From assembly GCF_001428805.1 (NCBI RefSeq), contig NZ_LMIS01000001.1, forward strand, positions 3,045,075 to 3,109,074: a stretch of DNA of 64,000 nucleotides, written 5' to 3'. Of the stretch, positions 8,713-18,400 are shown piece by piece (position 1 is the first letter of the stretch; the number at the start of each line of letters is the position of its first letter). Both the position numbers and the translations under genes were made by a program. The DNA comes from Aeromicrobium sp. Root236. Its GTDB lineage: Bacteria; Actinomycetota; Actinomycetes; Propionibacteriales; Nocardioidaceae. A model generated the notes under the pieces. It was not told the DNA's origin and did not search any database. It was given only the letters and a program-made list of their open reading frames with translations.

Positions 8713-10215
8713 ATGAGCACCGCCGACCGCGAGATCTGGTTCCTGACCGGAAGCCAGGGCCTCTACGGCGAGGAGACGCTTCAGCAGGTCGCCGACCAGT
8801 CGCGTGAGGTTGCCGACACGCTGGCCGCCCACCCCGACCTCTCGATCCGCATCGTGTGGAAGCCGGTCCTGACCTCGTCCGACGCGATCCGTCGGACGAT
8901 CCTCGAGGCGAACGCCGACGACTCGTGCCTCGGCCTGATCGGCTGGATGCACACGTTCTCGCCGGCCAAGATGTGGATCAACGGGCTCGACGCGCTGCGC
9001 AAGCCGTTCCTGCACCTGCACACGCAGGCCCACCGCGAGATCCCGTGGTCCACGATCGACATGGACTTCATGAACCTCAACCAGGCCGCACACGGCGACC
9101 GGGAGTTCGGCTACATCCAGACCCGGCTCGGCGTCGCCCGCAAGACCGTCGTCGGCCACGTCAGCAACCCTGACGTCGGCCGGCGCATCGGCGTCTGGGT
9201 GCGTGCCGCCGCGGGTGCCGCGGAGATGCGTTCGCTCAAGCTCGCCCGCTTCGGCGACAACATGCGCGACGTCGCGGTCACCGAGGGCGACAAGGTCGAG
9301 GCGCAGCTGCGGTTCGGCGTCTCGGTCAACACCTACGGCGTCAACGACCTCGTCGAGGTCGTCGACGCGGTCGACGAGGCCGTCGTCGACAAGCTCGTCA
9401 CGGAGTACCAGGACCTCTACGACGTCGCCGCCGAGCTGCGCGTCGGCGGGTCCCGGCACGACTCGCTGCGCTACGGCGCGCGCATCGAGGCGGGCATGCG
9501 GCAGTTCCTCGAGGAGGGCGGCTTCGGCGCGTTCACCACGAACTTCGAGGACCTCGGCGGGCTGCGCCAGCTGCCCGGTCTCGCGGTCCAGCGGCTGATG
9601 GCCGACGGCTACGGCTTCGGTGGCGAGGGCGACTGGAAGACGTCGGTGCTCGTGCGGACGACCAAGGCGATGGCGGCCGGCCGCCCCGGCGGGACGTCGT
9701 TCATGGAGGACTACACGTACCACCTGGAGCCGGGCAACGAGAAGTCGCTCGGTGCCCACATGCTCGAGGTCTGCCCCTCGATCTCGACGAACAAGCCGAC
9801 GATCGAGGTGCACCCGCTGGGCATCGGCGGCCGCGAGGATCCCGTACGCATGCGGTTCGTCGCCGACCAGGGCGAAGGCATCGTCGTGGGCCTCTCGGAC
9901 CTGGGTGACCGGTTCCGGCTGACCGCCAACGACGTCACGCTCGTCGAGCCCGACGAGCCGTTGCCCCAGCTGCCCGTGGCGTGTGCGGTCTGGAAGTCGC
10001 ACCCGTCGCTCGCCACGGCGGCCGAGGCCTGGATCATGGCCGGCGGTCCGCACCACACGGTGCTGTCGACGGCGGTCGGGTTCGAGGAGTTCGACGACCT
10101 CGCCGAGATCCTGAGCACCGAGCTGCTGCACATCAACGCGGAGACCACGCCGCGGAGCTTCCTCAGGGAGCTCCGATGGAACCAGGCATATCACCGGCTC
10201 GCCGCCGGTCTCTGA
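8713..10215 (+). CDS. araA: L-arabinose isomerase
   Basis: This 500-residue enzyme interconverts L-arabinose and L-ribulose, the first intracellular step. The N-terminus [20 protein letters not shown] is the AraA hallmark, and family length is about 500. Other conserved segments are [41 protein letters not shown], which holds a catalytic Glu, and [13 protein letters not shown] 8713 has a good AAGGAG site at 8701. The order transporter-repressor-araB-araD-araA is compact, with no gap above 31 bp before the next secreted enzyme. Confidence 0.97.
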   Translation: MSTADREIWFLTGSQGLYGEETLQQVADQSREVADTLAAHPDLSIRIVWKPVLTSSDAIRRTILEANADDSCLGLIGWMHTFSPAKMWINGLDALRKPFLHLHTQAHREIPWSTIDMDFMNLNQAAHGDREFGYIQTRLGVARKTVVGHVSNPDVGRRIGVWVRAAAGAAEMRSLKLARFGDNMRDVAVTEGDKVEAQLRFGVSVNTYGVNDLVEVVDAVDEAVVDKLVTEYQDLYDVAAELRVGGSRHDSLRYGARIEAGMRQFLEEGGFGAFTTNFEDLGGLRQLPGLAVQRLMADGYGFGGEGDWKTSVLVRTTKAMAAGRPGGTSFMEDYTYHLEPGNEKSLGAHMLEVCPSISTNKPTIEVHPLGIGGREDPVRMRFVADQGEGIVVGLSDLGDRFRLTANDVTLVEPDEPLPQLPVACAVWKSHPSLATAAEAWIMAGGPHHTVLSTAVGFEEFDDLAEILSTELLHINAETTPRSFLRELRWNQAYHRLAAGL

Positions 10216-10246
10216 CCCTCACCACACCAATCCATCGGGAGACATC

Positions 10247-13200
10247 ATGAGCAGCCCTACCCTTTTTCGGTCTGTGACCCGGGTCACATCGGCCTGCCTC
10301 GCGGTGCTCGCGCTCGTCGCAGGACTGGTCGTGGGCCTGCCCACGACGGCTCACGCGGCTGACGTGACGGACGGGTTGGTGCTCAAGTACGACCTGACGC
10401 AGAGCTCCGGCACGACCGTCACCGACTCGTCGGGCAACGGCAAGGACGGCACGCTCAACGGCGGCGCGACCTGGGGCGGGGCGAGCGGGCTGACGCTCGA
10501 CGGCGCCGACGACTACGTCAAGCTGCCCAACAACATCATGGCCGGCCTCTCGTCGATCACGGTCTCGACCGAGGTCTACCTGGAGCCGACCCAGGTCAAC
10601 CCGTACTTCCTCTGGGGCTTCGGCAACTCGGCGACCTCCGGCGACGGCACCGGCTACCTCTTCGTCAGCGGCGACCCCGCGCTCCGCGCCGGCGCGACGC
10701 TCACGAACTGGCAGGGCGAGAAGGTCACCACCAAGGGTGCAGCCCTGACCCGCGGGGTCTGGAAGACCATCACCTACACGCAGACCGGCACGACCGGCAC
10801 CCTGTACGAGGACGGTGTCCAGGTCGCGCAGAACACCGCCGTCACGGTCAAGCCGAGCGACATCGGCGGCGGCACGACGGTCAACAACAACATCGGCAAG
10901 TCCAACTACGCCGCCGACAAGTTCCTCAAGGGCAAGGTCCGCAACTTCCGCATCTACAACCGCGCGCTCACCGCCGCCGAGGTCACCTCGCTGGCACCGA
11001 CCGATGCCGACATCGTCGCGTCCGACAAGGCCGTGCTGTCGCTCGGCGACCTCTCGGCCGTCACCGGCAACCTGACGCTCCCGGCGACCGGCCAGCGCGG
11101 TTCGGCCGTGACCTGGTCCTCCAGCAACACCGCCGTCATCGCCGACAACGGCACCGTGACCCGCCCGAGCCCGACCGACGACCCGGCCACCGTCACGCTC
11201 ACCGCGACGTTGACGCGTGGCACTGCCAGCGACACCAAGACGTTCCAGGCCACGGTGCTGCCGGCTGAGGGCGATCAGGAGAAGGCTGACGCCGACGCGG
11301 CCGCCATCACGATCCCCGACGTCGACGACGTGCGCGGCAACATCACGCTGCCCACCAGCGGCAGCCACGGCACGACGATCGCCTGGGCCTCGGACAACGC
11401 CTCGATCATCGACACCGACGGCATCGTCCACCGGCCGGCCCACGGCGCCGACCCCGCGACCGTCCACCTGACCGCGACCGTGACGGCCGGCTCGGCCACC
11501 GCGACCCGCCAGATCACCGCCACCGTCACGCCGAAGCCCGAGCTCGGCCCCTATGCCGGCTACGCGTTCAGCTACTTCACCGGAGCAGAGGAGAGCATCT
11601 TCTTCGCCGCCAGCCGTGGCAACAACGCCCTGCAGTGGGACGAGCTCAACGGCGGCAAGGCCACGCTCAAGTCGACCATGGGCACGACCGGCCTGCGCGA
11701 CCCGTTCCTGATCCGCTCGCCCGAGGGCGACAAGTTCTACCTCATCGCGACGGACCTCGACATCGACGCGACCGACTGGGACACCTCGCAGCGCAAGGGC
11801 AGCAAGTACCTCGAGGTCTGGGAGTCGACCGACCTCGTGAACTGGTCCGCACAGCGCCACGTCAAGGTCTCGCCCGACACCGCGGGCAACACCTGGGCGC
11901 CCGAGGCCTACTGGTCCGACGAGCTCGGCTCGTACGTCGTGTTCTGGGCCTCCAAGCTGTACGCCGAGAGCGACCCCGACCACACCGGCTCGACGTACCA
12001 GAAGATGCTGTACGCCACGACGCGCGACTTCCGGACGTTCAGCAAGCCCAAGGTCTGGCAGGACTTCGGCGCCTCACGCATCGACTCGACGGTGCTCAAG
12101 GACGGCAGCACGTACCACCGCTTCACCAAGGACGAGGGCGGCGTGACCGGCTGCTCCGACATCATCCAGGAGAAGAGCAACGACCTCCTCGCCGTCGACG
12201 ACGCGAGCCAGCCGGGCTGGGACATCAACAACCCCGCCTGGAAGATCGAGGACTCGTGCATCGGCAAGAAGGCCGGCACGTCCGCGGTCGAGGGCCCGAC
12301 GGCGTTCAAGGCGAACGCGGGCGACACCTCCGGCTCGAAGTACTACCTGTTCACCGACGAGTACGGCGGACGCGGCTACATCCCGCTCGGCACGAACGAC
12401 ATCAACGCGCCCGACTGGAAGGTGCCCGCCAGCTACAAGCTTCCCGGCAGCCCGCGTCACGGCACGGTCATCCCGGTCACGGCCGACGAGCTCAAGCGGC
12501 TCCGCAACGATCCCGACCCGGTCAAGGCGAACGCGGACGGCGAGGTCGTGCACTACACGTTCGACGCCACCTCCGGCACGACCGTGAAGGACGCGTCCGG
12601 CAACGGCTATGACGGGACCCTGAGCGGCGACGCGTCCTGGGCCGGCGGCTCGCTGACCCTCGGTGGCACCAACGGCCACGTCAAGCTGCCCGACAACATG
12701 CTGACGGGGCTCAACCAGGTCACGGTCTCGACCAAGGTCTGGATCGATCCGAGCCAGGCCAATCCGTACTTCATCTGGGGTCTCGGCAACACCGACTCCG
12801 GCGGTGCCGGCAGCGGCTACCTCTTCACGAGTGGCAACGACAAGTACCGGACCTCGATCGCCACCGGCAACTGGACGACCGAGCAGACCGCGACCGATGA
12901 TGCGTCGGCGCCGCGGGGTGCCTGGAAGACCATGACGTACACGCTCAAGGACGGCACCGCCACGATCTACCTCGACGGCGTCAAGGTCGGCGAGAAGACC
13001 GGCGTGACGATCGTCCCGGGCGACATCGGTGGCGGACGGACGACGGCCAACTACATCGGTCGCTCGGTCTACAACGCGGACAAGTACCTCAAGGGCAAGG
13101 TGCAGGACTTCCGCATCTACAACCGCGCGCTGTCGGCGGCCGAGGTCAAGGATCTCGGCGCGGATCCGACGGCGATCACGGGCGTCGAGCTCGACAGCCT

Positions 13201-15334
13201 CAAGATCGACCCGATCATCGACGCGGCGACGAGCACCGTCACCCTCCCGGTCAAGAAGGGCACCGACGTGTCGGCGCTCCAACCGGCGTTCGACATCGCC
13301 TCGACGTCGACGATCACGCCGGAAATCACGGGCCCGATCGACCTGGGCGCTGCGAAGACGTTCACGGTCACGGCGGCGGGCGGCGACACCCGGGACTGGA
13401 AGGTCCGCGCGGTGGAGATGAAGTCGCCGATCCTGCCTGGCTACAACGCGGATCCGAACATCGTGCGCTTCGGCGACACCTACTACATCTACGCCACGAC
13501 TGACGGCTTCCCCGGCTGGGGCAGCTCGAAGTTCAAGGTGTGGTCGTCCAAGAACCTGGTCGACTGGACCGAGCACGGCACGATCCTCGACCTCGGTCCG
13601 GACGTCTCGTGGGCCGACAGCAACGCCTGGGCGCCGACCGCGACCGAGAAGGACGGCAAGTACTACTTCTACTTCTCGGCGCAGCAGAACATCGGCGTCG
13701 CGGTCTCCGACTCGCCGCTCGGCCCGTTCACGGACCCGATCGGCAAGCCGCTGGTCAGCAAGGCGGACTACAACAACGCCCAGCAGATCGACCCGGCGGT
13801 GTTCACCGATGACGACGGCCAGTCCTACCTCTACTGGGGCAACGGCTCGGCATACGTCGTCCCGCTCAACGCGGACATGACGTCGTACGACGTGAGCAAG
13901 CGGGTCAAGATCGACGGCCTGGCGGACTTCCGCGAGGGCCTGTTCATGAACAAGCGCGCGGGGAAGTACTACCTCAGCTGGTCGATCGACGACACCGGCA
14001 GCGAGAACTACCGCGTCGGCTACGCGATGGCCGACAGCCCGACCGGGCCGTTCACGAACAAGGGCGAGATCCTCACGAAGGACACGAGCCTCGGCATCCT
14101 CGGCACCGGACACAGCTCGATCATCCAGGTCCCCGGGACCGACGACTGGTACATCGCCTACCACCGCTTCGGGATGCCCGGCGGCGACGGCACCCACCGG
14201 GAGACCACGATCGACCGGCTCTACTTCAACGCCGACGGCACGATCAAGAAGGTCGTCCCGACCCTCGAGAGCGTCGACCCGCTGGCGTACGAAGGCGCCG
14301 TGCCGCAGGCGGAGATCTCGCACGCCGGCACGGGTGGCTGGTACCGCAAGGGAGCCGCGCTGACCCTCACGGGTGGCAGTGGGGTCAAGGCGCTCCAGTA
14401 CCGCATCGACGGCGGCACCTGGACGGCGTACGACGCACCCGTCGCACTTGACGCCGGCACGCACGGCATCGACTACCGCGCCCAGGGCGACAACCTGATC
14501 TGGAGCGACGTCGCATCGCTGTCCGCCAAGGTCGACGTCACGGACCCGTCGGTCTCCGCCGGGCTCGACGACCGCACCGTCACGCTGACCGCGACCGACG
14601 CGGACTCCGGCGTCGCCGCGGTGCAGTACCAGCTCGACGGCGGAGACTGGCTGACGTACGCGGCGCCCGTGCAGGTCGACGGCGCGGCGCACACCATGAC
14701 CTACCGGGCCACGGACGCGGCCGGCAACCAAGGTGTGACGGGCTCGCTCGAGATCGCGAAGGCGGTCGACCCCGGCCCCGGCGCGGCACCGGTCGCGACG
14801 ACCGCCCCGGTCGTGCTCGGCGTCCCGCGCGTCGGCTCGCTCCTGACGGCGTTCGACGGCGAGTGGGACCAGACCGGTCTGACGTTCTCGCGGCGCTGGC
14901 TGCGCGACGGCGTACGCATCGCCGGCGCCACCGGACGGACGTACCGGCTGACCGGCAAGGACGCCGGGCACCGCATCGCGGTGCAGGTCACCGCCACCAA
15001 GGCCGGCGTCACGCCCGGAACCGCGGTCTCGCAGCCGACCGCCAAGGTCGCCAAGGCGGTCAGCCGTACGAAGGCCTCGCTCAGCGACACCTCGGTGCGC
15101 AGTGGCACGACAGTCAAGCTGCGCGCCTCGATCAGCGCCGGCAAGGTCGCGGCCGACGGCAAGGTCGACGTCTACTACCGCGGCCGGCGCATCAAGACGC
15201 TGACGGTTCACGGCGGCAAGGTCTCGGCGAGCTATCGCGTCGTCAAACGAGGCACGCACACCTTCCGGTTCTCCTATCGGGGATCCGCCGGGGTGCTCTC
15301 CAGCTCGGACACGGTCACCATCCGCGTCAGCTAA
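10247..15334 (+). CDS. Secreted multimodular arabinanase/arabinofuranosidase with two GH43 domains
   Basis: This 1695-residue exported enzyme probably cleaves arabinan or arabinoxylan side chains outside the cell. A signal peptide (residues 1-38, ending AHA-AD) is followed by a LamG/concanavalin-like domain (about 43-245), two immunoglobulin-like repeats (255-430), and a first GH43 module (about 437-752; LRDPFLIR base Asp, RIDSTVLKD, EGPTAF acid Glu). Next come a second LamG (765-972), a short Ig-like linker, and a second, different GH43 module (about 1063-1342; NADPNIV, QIDPAVFTDDDG, REGLFM). OmpL47/Ig-type repeats fill the C-terminus, and no wall anchor is seen. The start lies 31 bp after araA, so it may be read from the operon. 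The exact bond specificity of the two modules is not visible. Confidence 0.9.
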   Translation: MSSPTLFRSVTRVTSACLAVLALVAGLVVGLPTTAHAADVTDGLVLKYDLTQSSGTTVTDSSGNGKDGTLNGGATWGGASGLTLDGADDYVKLPNNIMAGLSSITVSTEVYLEPTQVNPYFLWGFGNSATSGDGTGYLFVSGDPALRAGATLTNWQGEKVTTKGAALTRGVWKTITYTQTGTTGTLYEDGVQVAQNTAVTVKPSDIGGGTTVNNNIGKSNYAADKFLKGKVRNFRIYNRALTAAEVTSLAPTDADIVASDKAVLSLGDLSAVTGNLTLPATGQRGSAVTWSSSNTAVIADNGTVTRPSPTDDPATVTLTATLTRGTASDTKTFQATVLPAEGDQEKADADAAAITIPDVDDVRGNITLPTSGSHGTTIAWASDNASIIDTDGIVHRPAHGADPATVHLTATVTAGSATATRQITATVTPKPELGPYAGYAFSYFTGAEESIFFAASRGNNALQWDELNGGKATLKSTMGTTGLRDPFLIRSPEGDKFYLIATDLDIDATDWDTSQRKGSKYLEVWESTDLVNWSAQRHVKVSPDTAGNTWAPEAYWSDELGSYVVFWASKLYAESDPDHTGSTYQKMLYATTRDFRTFSKPKVWQDFGASRIDSTVLKDGSTYHRFTKDEGGVTGCSDIIQEKSNDLLAVDDASQPGWDINNPAWKIEDSCIGKKAGTSAVEGPTAFKANAGDTSGSKYYLFTDEYGGRGYIPLGTNDINAPDWKVPASYKLPGSPRHGTVIPVTADELKRLRNDPDPVKANADGEVVHYTFDATSGTTVKDASGNGYDGTLSGDASWAGGSLTLGGTNGHVKLPDNMLTGLNQVTVSTKVWIDPSQANPYFIWGLGNTDSGGAGSGYLFTSGNDKYRTSIATGNWTTEQTATDDASAPRGAWKTMTYTLKDGTATIYLDGVKVGEKTGVTIVPGDIGGGRTTANYIGRSVYNADKYLKGKVQDFRIYNRALSAAEVKDLGADPTAITGVELDSLKIDPIIDAATSTVTLPVKKGTDVSALQPAFDIASTSTITPEITGPIDLGAAKTFTVTAAGGDTRDWKVRAVEMKSPILPGYNADPNIVRFGDTYYIYATTDGFPGWGSSKFKVWSSKNLVDWTEHGTILDLGPDVSWADSNAWAPTATEKDGKYYFYFSAQQNIGVAVSDSPLGPFTDPIGKPLVSKADYNNAQQIDPAVFTDDDGQSYLYWGNGSAYVVPLNADMTSYDVSKRVKIDGLADFREGLFMNKRAGKYYLSWSIDDTGSENYRVGYAMADSPTGPFTNKGEILTKDTSLGILGTGHSSIIQVPGTDDWYIAYHRFGMPGGDGTHRETTIDRLYFNADGTIKKVVPTLESVDPLAYEGAVPQAEISHAGTGGWYRKGAALTLTGGSGVKALQYRIDGGTWTAYDAPVALDAGTHGIDYRAQGDNLIWSDVASLSAKVDVTDPSVSAGLDDRTVTLTATDADSGVAAVQYQLDGGDWLTYAAPVQVDGAAHTMTYRATDAAGNQGVTGSLEIAKAVDPGPGAAPVATTAPVVLGVPRVGSLLTAFDGEWDQTGLTFSRRWLRDGVRIAGATGRTYRLTGKDAGHRIAVQVTATKAGVTPGTAVSQPTAKVAKAVSRTKASLSDTSVRSGTTVKLRASISAGKVAADGKVDVYYRGRRIKTLTVHGGKVSASYRVVKRGTHTFRFSYRGSAGVLSSSDTVTIRVS

Positions 15335-15343
15335 AGCCCCGGG

Positions 15344-15379
15344 CGGCACCACCTCCTCTCCTCCAGTGAGGTGGTGCCG
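15344..15379 (+). terminator. Hairpin terminator candidate after the double-GH43 gene
   Basis: A perfect 12-bp stem, CGGCACCACCTC with GAGGTGGTGCCG, encloses a 12-base loop 10 bp past the stop codon. A short TTT follows at 15384. It probably ends most transcripts of the long arabinose operon and implies a separate promoter for the GH51 gene, which has its own operator copy. Confidence 0.65.
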
Positions 15380-15402
15380 GCCGGTTTCCACTCCTCTTCA
15401 AG

Positions 15403-18400
15403 ATGTCGGCACCACCTTCCGAGAGCAGGCACATCGTGAGAACCTCCACCCCGATCACCGGACGGCGCCAGCTGCGACACGGCGCGATGTTTGCCATCGC
15501 AGCGTTGTTAACGCTCACAATGCTGTCGCCGCAGACGGCACGCGCGGCGGAACCGACGACCACGGGCTGGCGCGACGACTTCACCGGCAGCAGCCTGTCG
15601 GCGGACTGGAACATCACCAACGAGGACACCGACGCCTACTCCGTGGCCGACGGCAAGCTCGCCGTCAGCGGCCAGGCCGGCGACACGTACCAGGGCACCA
15701 ACACCGCCAAGAACATCTTCATGGTCGACGTCCCGGCCGGTGACTTCACGGCGGTCACGAAGCTCTCCGCGCCCGTCGGCAAGGTCTACCAAGGTGCTGG
15801 CCTGATCGCGTGGAAGGACATCGACAACTACGTACGGTCGGGACTGACGTTCGTCGGCAACCTCTCGCCGTCCGGCATCGCGGTCGAGAACGACGTCGAG
15901 ACGGGCGCCTCGTTCCGCGCCGCCTCGTTCGCGGACCTCCCGGGCGCGAGCTCGGTGACCCTGCGCCTGCAGCGGGTCGGGGCCACCATCACGACGAGCT
16001 ACTGGAACGACGAGACCGACGCGTGGATCCCTGCCGGGTCCGTCGACGTCGCCTTCGAGACCACGCAGGTGGGTCTGTACGCCTTGGGCGCCCAGGACGG
16101 CACGGCGCTGCCGACCACGTTCGACTACTTCTCGGTCGACGCCGCGCAGGGCGACGACATCGTCCCGAGCACCACGTTCGCCCTCAGGAGCGTCGGCGAC
16201 AAGCCCTATCTCGTCAGTGACGGCACGGACCTCAGGCTGACAACCGCCCCGCCGACGGCGAGCCTGCGGCTGACCGCCGAGGCGGCCGGTGACGGCGCGG
16301 TGAACCTGCGCACCAAGGACGACGGCAAGCCCGTCGCGGTCGACGACGGCCGGCTGACCCTCGGGACCGACCCCACCGCGCTGCGGCTCACCGACGCCGG
16401 CGGCGGCAAGCTGTTCATCCGCAGCGCGGACGGCGACTCGTACGCGACGGAGGGTGACAACGGCGCGATCGTGATGGGTGACCGGCAGGACGCCGCCCGC
16501 TTCACGCTGACCGAGGTCGACGACGACACCGCGTCGCTGCACGTCGACGGCGCCGGCAAGGGCGCGTCGATCAGCGACACGATGTTCGGCATCTTCTTCG
16601 AGGACATCAACTACGCAGCGGACGGCGGGCTCTACGCCGAGCTCGTCCGCAACCGCTCGTTCGAGTTCAACTCCTCCGACAACGGCTCGTTCACCGGGCT
16701 CACCGGCTGGCAGACGCTCGACCGCAGCGGCAACGGCACGACGGCGTCAGTGGTCAACGACGGCGAGCGGCTCAACGCCATGAACCGCAACTACCTCAAG
16801 CTCGACGCGGCGGCGGCCGGCGACGGCGTGCGCAACACGAGCTTCAACAACGGCGTCGCGGTCAAGGCCGGGGCGACCTACACCGCCTCGATCTGGGCCC
16901 GCAGCACCACGGCCCAGGACCTGACGCTGCGCGTGGAGAACAACGCCAACACAGTTGTCGCCGCCACGGCGAAGGTCGCGGTCGACGGCAGCGACACGTG
17001 GAAGAAGTACGACGTCGAGGTCACCGCGACCGACACGACCGACTCCGGCCGCTACGCCGTGCTCGCGGGTGCCGCGTCGACGATCCGCATCGACATGGTC
17101 TCGTTCATGCCGGAGGACCGCTGGGTCGGCCCGGTCAACGGCAAGTCGGTGCTCCGCAAGGACCTGGCCGAGAAGGTCGCCGACATGAAGCCCTCGTTCG
17201 TACGCTTCCCGGGCGGCTGCGTCACGAACGTCGGCACGTTCAACTCGTACGAGGAGAGCAACTACACCGATCGCAAGCGGACGTACCAGTGGAAGGAGAC
17301 GATCGGGCCGGTCGAGCAGCGCCCGACGAACTGGAACTTCTGGGGCTACAACCAGTCCTACGGCATCGGCTACCTGGAGTACTTCGAGCTCGCCGAGGAC
17401 CTCGGCGCGCAGCCGCTGCCGGTCCTGTCCGTGGGCGCCAACGGCTGCGGCGGGGCGGGGCTCGCCGAGATGCACGACCCCGCGCAGATCGCCCGCTGGG
17501 TCGACGACACGGTCGACCTGATCGAGTTCGCCAACGGCGGCACCGACACCGAGTGGGGCGCCAAGCGCGCGGCCCTGGGTCACCCCAAGCCGTTCGGGCT
17601 GAAGATGATCGGGCTGGGCAACGAGGAGAACACCACGACGTTCGAGGCGAACTTCCCGAAGTTCCGCGACGCCATCAAGGCCAAGTACCCGGACATCAAG
17701 ATCATCTCCAACGCCGGACCGGACTCCTCGGGCGCACGCTTCGACACCCTGTGGAACTTCAACCGGGCGCAGAAGGTGGACCTGGTCGACGAGCACTACT
17801 ACCGCGACCCGAGCTGGTTCCTCGCCAACAACCACCGCTACGACACGTACGACCGCAGCGGACCCAAGGTCTTCCTCGGTGAGTACGCCTCGCGCGGCAA
17901 CACGTTCGGCAACGCCCTGTCGGAGGCGTCCTACATGACGGCCCTGCAGCGCAACGCCGACGTCGTGCGGCTCGCGTCGTACGCACCGCTGCTCGCCAAC
18001 GAGTCCAACGTGCAGTGGACCCCGGACGCGATCTGGTTCGACAACGACGAGTCATGGTCGTCGCCGAACTGGGAGGTCCAGAAGATGTTCGGCAACAACG
18101 TCGGCGACGAGGTCGTGCCCAGCACGTTCGACGGTGCGGTCAACCAGCCCGAGGACATCTCGGGCGGCGTCTTCCTGTCGACCTGGAGCACCGCAGCGGC
18201 GTACGACAACCTGACGGTGAAGTCGAACGACACCGGCGACACGCTCTTCTCCGACCAGTTCGACGACGCGTCGAAGTGGTCGCCGCAGTCGGGCACGTGG
18301 GCTGCGACGGGTGGCAAGTACGTGCAGTCGTCGACGTCGGTCAACGACGCCCGCAGCATAGTCACCGGTGCGTACGCGAAGGACTGGAGCAACTACACGC

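Noticed and set aside
12074-15391. 1105-codon open frame on the minus strand opposite the double-GH43 gene
   Set aside because: It is antisense to a gene with clear catalytic motifs and has low-complexity composition, so it is a GC-driven artefact.
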